Shown: in pieces, positions 62,907 to 64,000 of the stretch
How positions within the stretch are numbered: position 1 is the stretch's first letter
Layout of the letters: each line of letters opens with the position of its first letter
Origin: Helicobacter canis
GTDB lineage: Bacteria; Campylobacterota; Campylobacteria; Campylobacterales; Helicobacteraceae
Direction of reading: 5' to 3'
NCBI RefSeq assembly: GCF_008693005.1
Contig: NZ_VXKE01000001.1
Coordinates: 62,001-126,000 of the forward strand
DNA: 64,000 nt
Position numbers and translations under genes: made by a program
The notes under the pieces: model-generated
Databases searched by the model: none
Told to the model about the DNA's origin: nothing
What the model saw: the letters and a program-made list of their open reading frames with translations, nothing else

Positions 62907-64000
62907 ATGTTTCTAAATGCTCTATTTCTAGCTTTTAAGCAAATCCGCCGCAATCTCTTGCGCGCATTTTTGACAATGCTAGGGGTTATCATCGGTGTCA
63001 TAAGCGTAGTTGTGATGATAGCCATAGGCAATGGCGTGAAGCAAAATATCCAAACCCAAATCAAAAACCTAGGGAGCAATATCATTATGCTAAACCCTGC
63101 GCGCGGATTTGGGAGCGGGGGTGGGAGTTTAAGGCGCAATTTTAGCAGCGCAGAAGTGGCAACATTAAAGCACAATCTAGCCTTCGCGCGCGCGGTAGCA
63201 CCTGTGGTATATAGCGAAACGCTTGTGCGCTATGGTGGGAAAAATGCCCAAGTGCAAATTAGCGGAGTTGATGAAGACTACCTGCTAGCTAGTGCGTGGG
63301 AGCTAGAATCTGGGCGCGCCATAGAAGCTAGAGAGTATGACACAGGTGCGCGCGTATGTCTAGTGGGACAAAGTGTGGTAAAAGAGCTCTTCAACCAAGA
63401 AAACCCCCTTGGAGCTAGAGTGCGTGTCCGCGATAGTATGTGCGAGATTGTGGGCGTACTAGAATCTAAAGGGCAAGGCTTCCGCGGCAATGACCAAGAT
63501 AATATTATCCTTATGCCCTTAAAGACATTTTCAAACTTTGTCTTTGGGACTAATAGCCCCTTTTTCATCTCACAGGTGCTAATCTCACTTGATGATGGGG
63601 TGGATAATGTAAGCTCTGTGGCAAAGCTACGGCAGATAATGCTCCAAATCCGCCCGCCACAAGAGGGGCAAAGAGAGCTATTTGAAATCTGGGATACAAA
63701 AGAAATGGCAAAGGCTATGGAGGAGACGACAAAGACGATGACGCTATTTCTAGGAGCGATTGCAAGTGTGAGTCTCTTTGTAGGGGGGATTGGGATTATG
63801 AACATTATGCTTGTCTCTGTAACGGAGCGCACAAGAGAGATAGGCACTAGGCTTGCCATCGGTGCGCTGGAGAGCGAAGTGCTTATGCAGTTTCTTGTAG
63901 AATCTGTGGTGATTAGCTCGCTTGGCGGGTGCATTGGGATTGTGCTTGGATTTTTTGGGGCATTGATCGCTAGCTATGTGCTGGTGCTACCATTTGTGTT
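62907..64000 (+). CDS. MacB/FtsX-type ABC transporter permease, 3'-partial
   Basis: The frame is open from ATG 62907 to the window end (about 364 codons). It starts LFLAFKQIRRNLLRAFLTMLGVIIGVISVVVMIAIGNGVKQ, the first membrane helix of MacB permeases. A periplasmic domain follows, then GGIGIMNIMLVSVTERTREIGTRLAIGA, the conserved FtsX-family segment, and a third helix near the edge. The fourth helix would lie beyond the window. With the adaptor and ATPase it makes a tripartite efflux system. Confidence 0.9.
   Translation, partial: MFLNALFLAFKQIRRNLLRAFLTMLGVIIGVISVVVMIAIGNGVKQNIQTQIKNLGSNIIMLNPARGFGSGGGSLRRNFSSAEVATLKHNLAFARAVAPVVYSETLVRYGGKNAQVQISGVDEDYLLASAWELESGRAIEAREYDTGARVCLVGQSVVKELFNQENPLGARVRVRDSMCEIVGVLESKGQGFRGNDQDNIILMPLKTFSNFVFGTNSPFFISQVLISLDDGVDNVSSVAKLRQIMLQIRPPQEGQRELFEIWDTKEMAKAMEETTKTMTLFLGAIASVSLFVGGIGIMNIMLVSVTERTREIGTRLAIGALESEVLMQFLVESVVISSLGGCIGIVLGFFGALIASYVLVLPFV

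Noticed and set aside
63278-63934. 218-residue antisense frame over the permease gene
   Set aside because: The plus strand codes a clear MacB/FtsX permease that runs off the window; the antisense frame shows no motif.
1-64000. CRISPR array, tRNA, rRNA, prophage or transposase genes
   Set aside because: I looked for evenly spaced repeats with unique spacers, tRNA T-arm signals and recombinase motifs; apart from the tmRNA 3' end nothing convincing was seen.
62204-64000. LolCDE lipoprotein exporter instead of MacAB
   Set aside because: The adaptor gene of HlyD type directly upstream and the permease N-terminus with its large periplasmic domain fit a MacAB-type system better.

Overview
This window looks like chromosomal DNA of a Helicobacter species, probably of the enterohepatic type. 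Supporting signs are the futalosine-pathway enzyme MqnC, the NspC carboxynorspermidine decarboxylase, the LutABC lactate cluster, the pseudaminic-acid enzyme PseG, CheV, a Helicobacter-like tmRNA tag (NNANFAPAYAKAA) and a gene order around rpmE that I recall from Campylobacter jejuni (rpmE, rsmI, rRNA methylase, two envelope proteins, aminotransferase). Promoters are mostly extended -10 boxes of the form TGnTAnaAT without a clear -35, as is usual in Helicobacter. I cannot name the species.

Layout. 1-2.5 kb: an M48 protease (cut by the window edge) and prmC, then a minus-strand block of a META-domain protein, a membrane protein and htpG. 4.6-9.3 kb: minus-strand cysE, speA, an interrupted TIGR02757-family gene and a LysE-type exporter. 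9.4-13 kb: pldA, pseG, gltA. 13.3-15.5 kb: minus-strand ATP-grasp-like and unknown genes. 15.5-25.9 kb: a long plus-strand housekeeping stretch (hemB, pseudouridine synthase, rpmE, rsmI, rlmB-like, RodZ-like protein, aminotransferase, cheV, nspC, asd), closed by tmRNA. 26-27.5 kb: an outer-membrane protein behind a 21-T tract and a zeta-toxin-like ATPase. 27.7-34.6 kb: a minus-strand group of response regulator, histidine kinase, coiled-coil protein and AddA-like helicase-nuclease. 34.7-54.4 kb: outer-membrane proteins, an ABC-F ATPase, aspC, mnmG, dapE, lutABC, a phosphoesterase, bamA, mqnC and an M16 protein. 54.6-60.9 kb: gatB and a glycan-type locus with a phase-variable glycosyltransferase and a two-enzyme fusion. 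61-64 kb: a MacAB-type efflux system running off the end.

The most unusual content is a set of dispersed palindromic repeats. Three families (called A, B and C here) occur between genes and, more strikingly, inside at least four protein-coding genes: the TIGR02757 gene, the ABC-F gene, a glycosyltransferase and a Gfo/Idh-FAD oxidoreductase fusion. They add about 110-215 in-frame residues to each. Family C is a 100-101 bp element with terminal inverted repeats. Family B is 127 bp and carries a 66-bp core that is identical in two genes but read on opposite strands, open in both. Families A and B hold a hairpin whose stem sequence differs between copies while pairing is kept. A short palindrome, TAGAWTCTA, is scattered over the whole window and is nearly always read in the one frame that lacks a stop, giving Leu-Asp/Glu-Ser tripeptides.

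Three homopolymer tracts are candidate phase-variation switches: C12 inside a glycosyltransferase (currently out of frame), T21 upstream of an outer-membrane protein and G9 upstream of a FadL-type porin. No CRISPR array, rRNA, tRNA, prophage or insertion-sequence transposase was seen.
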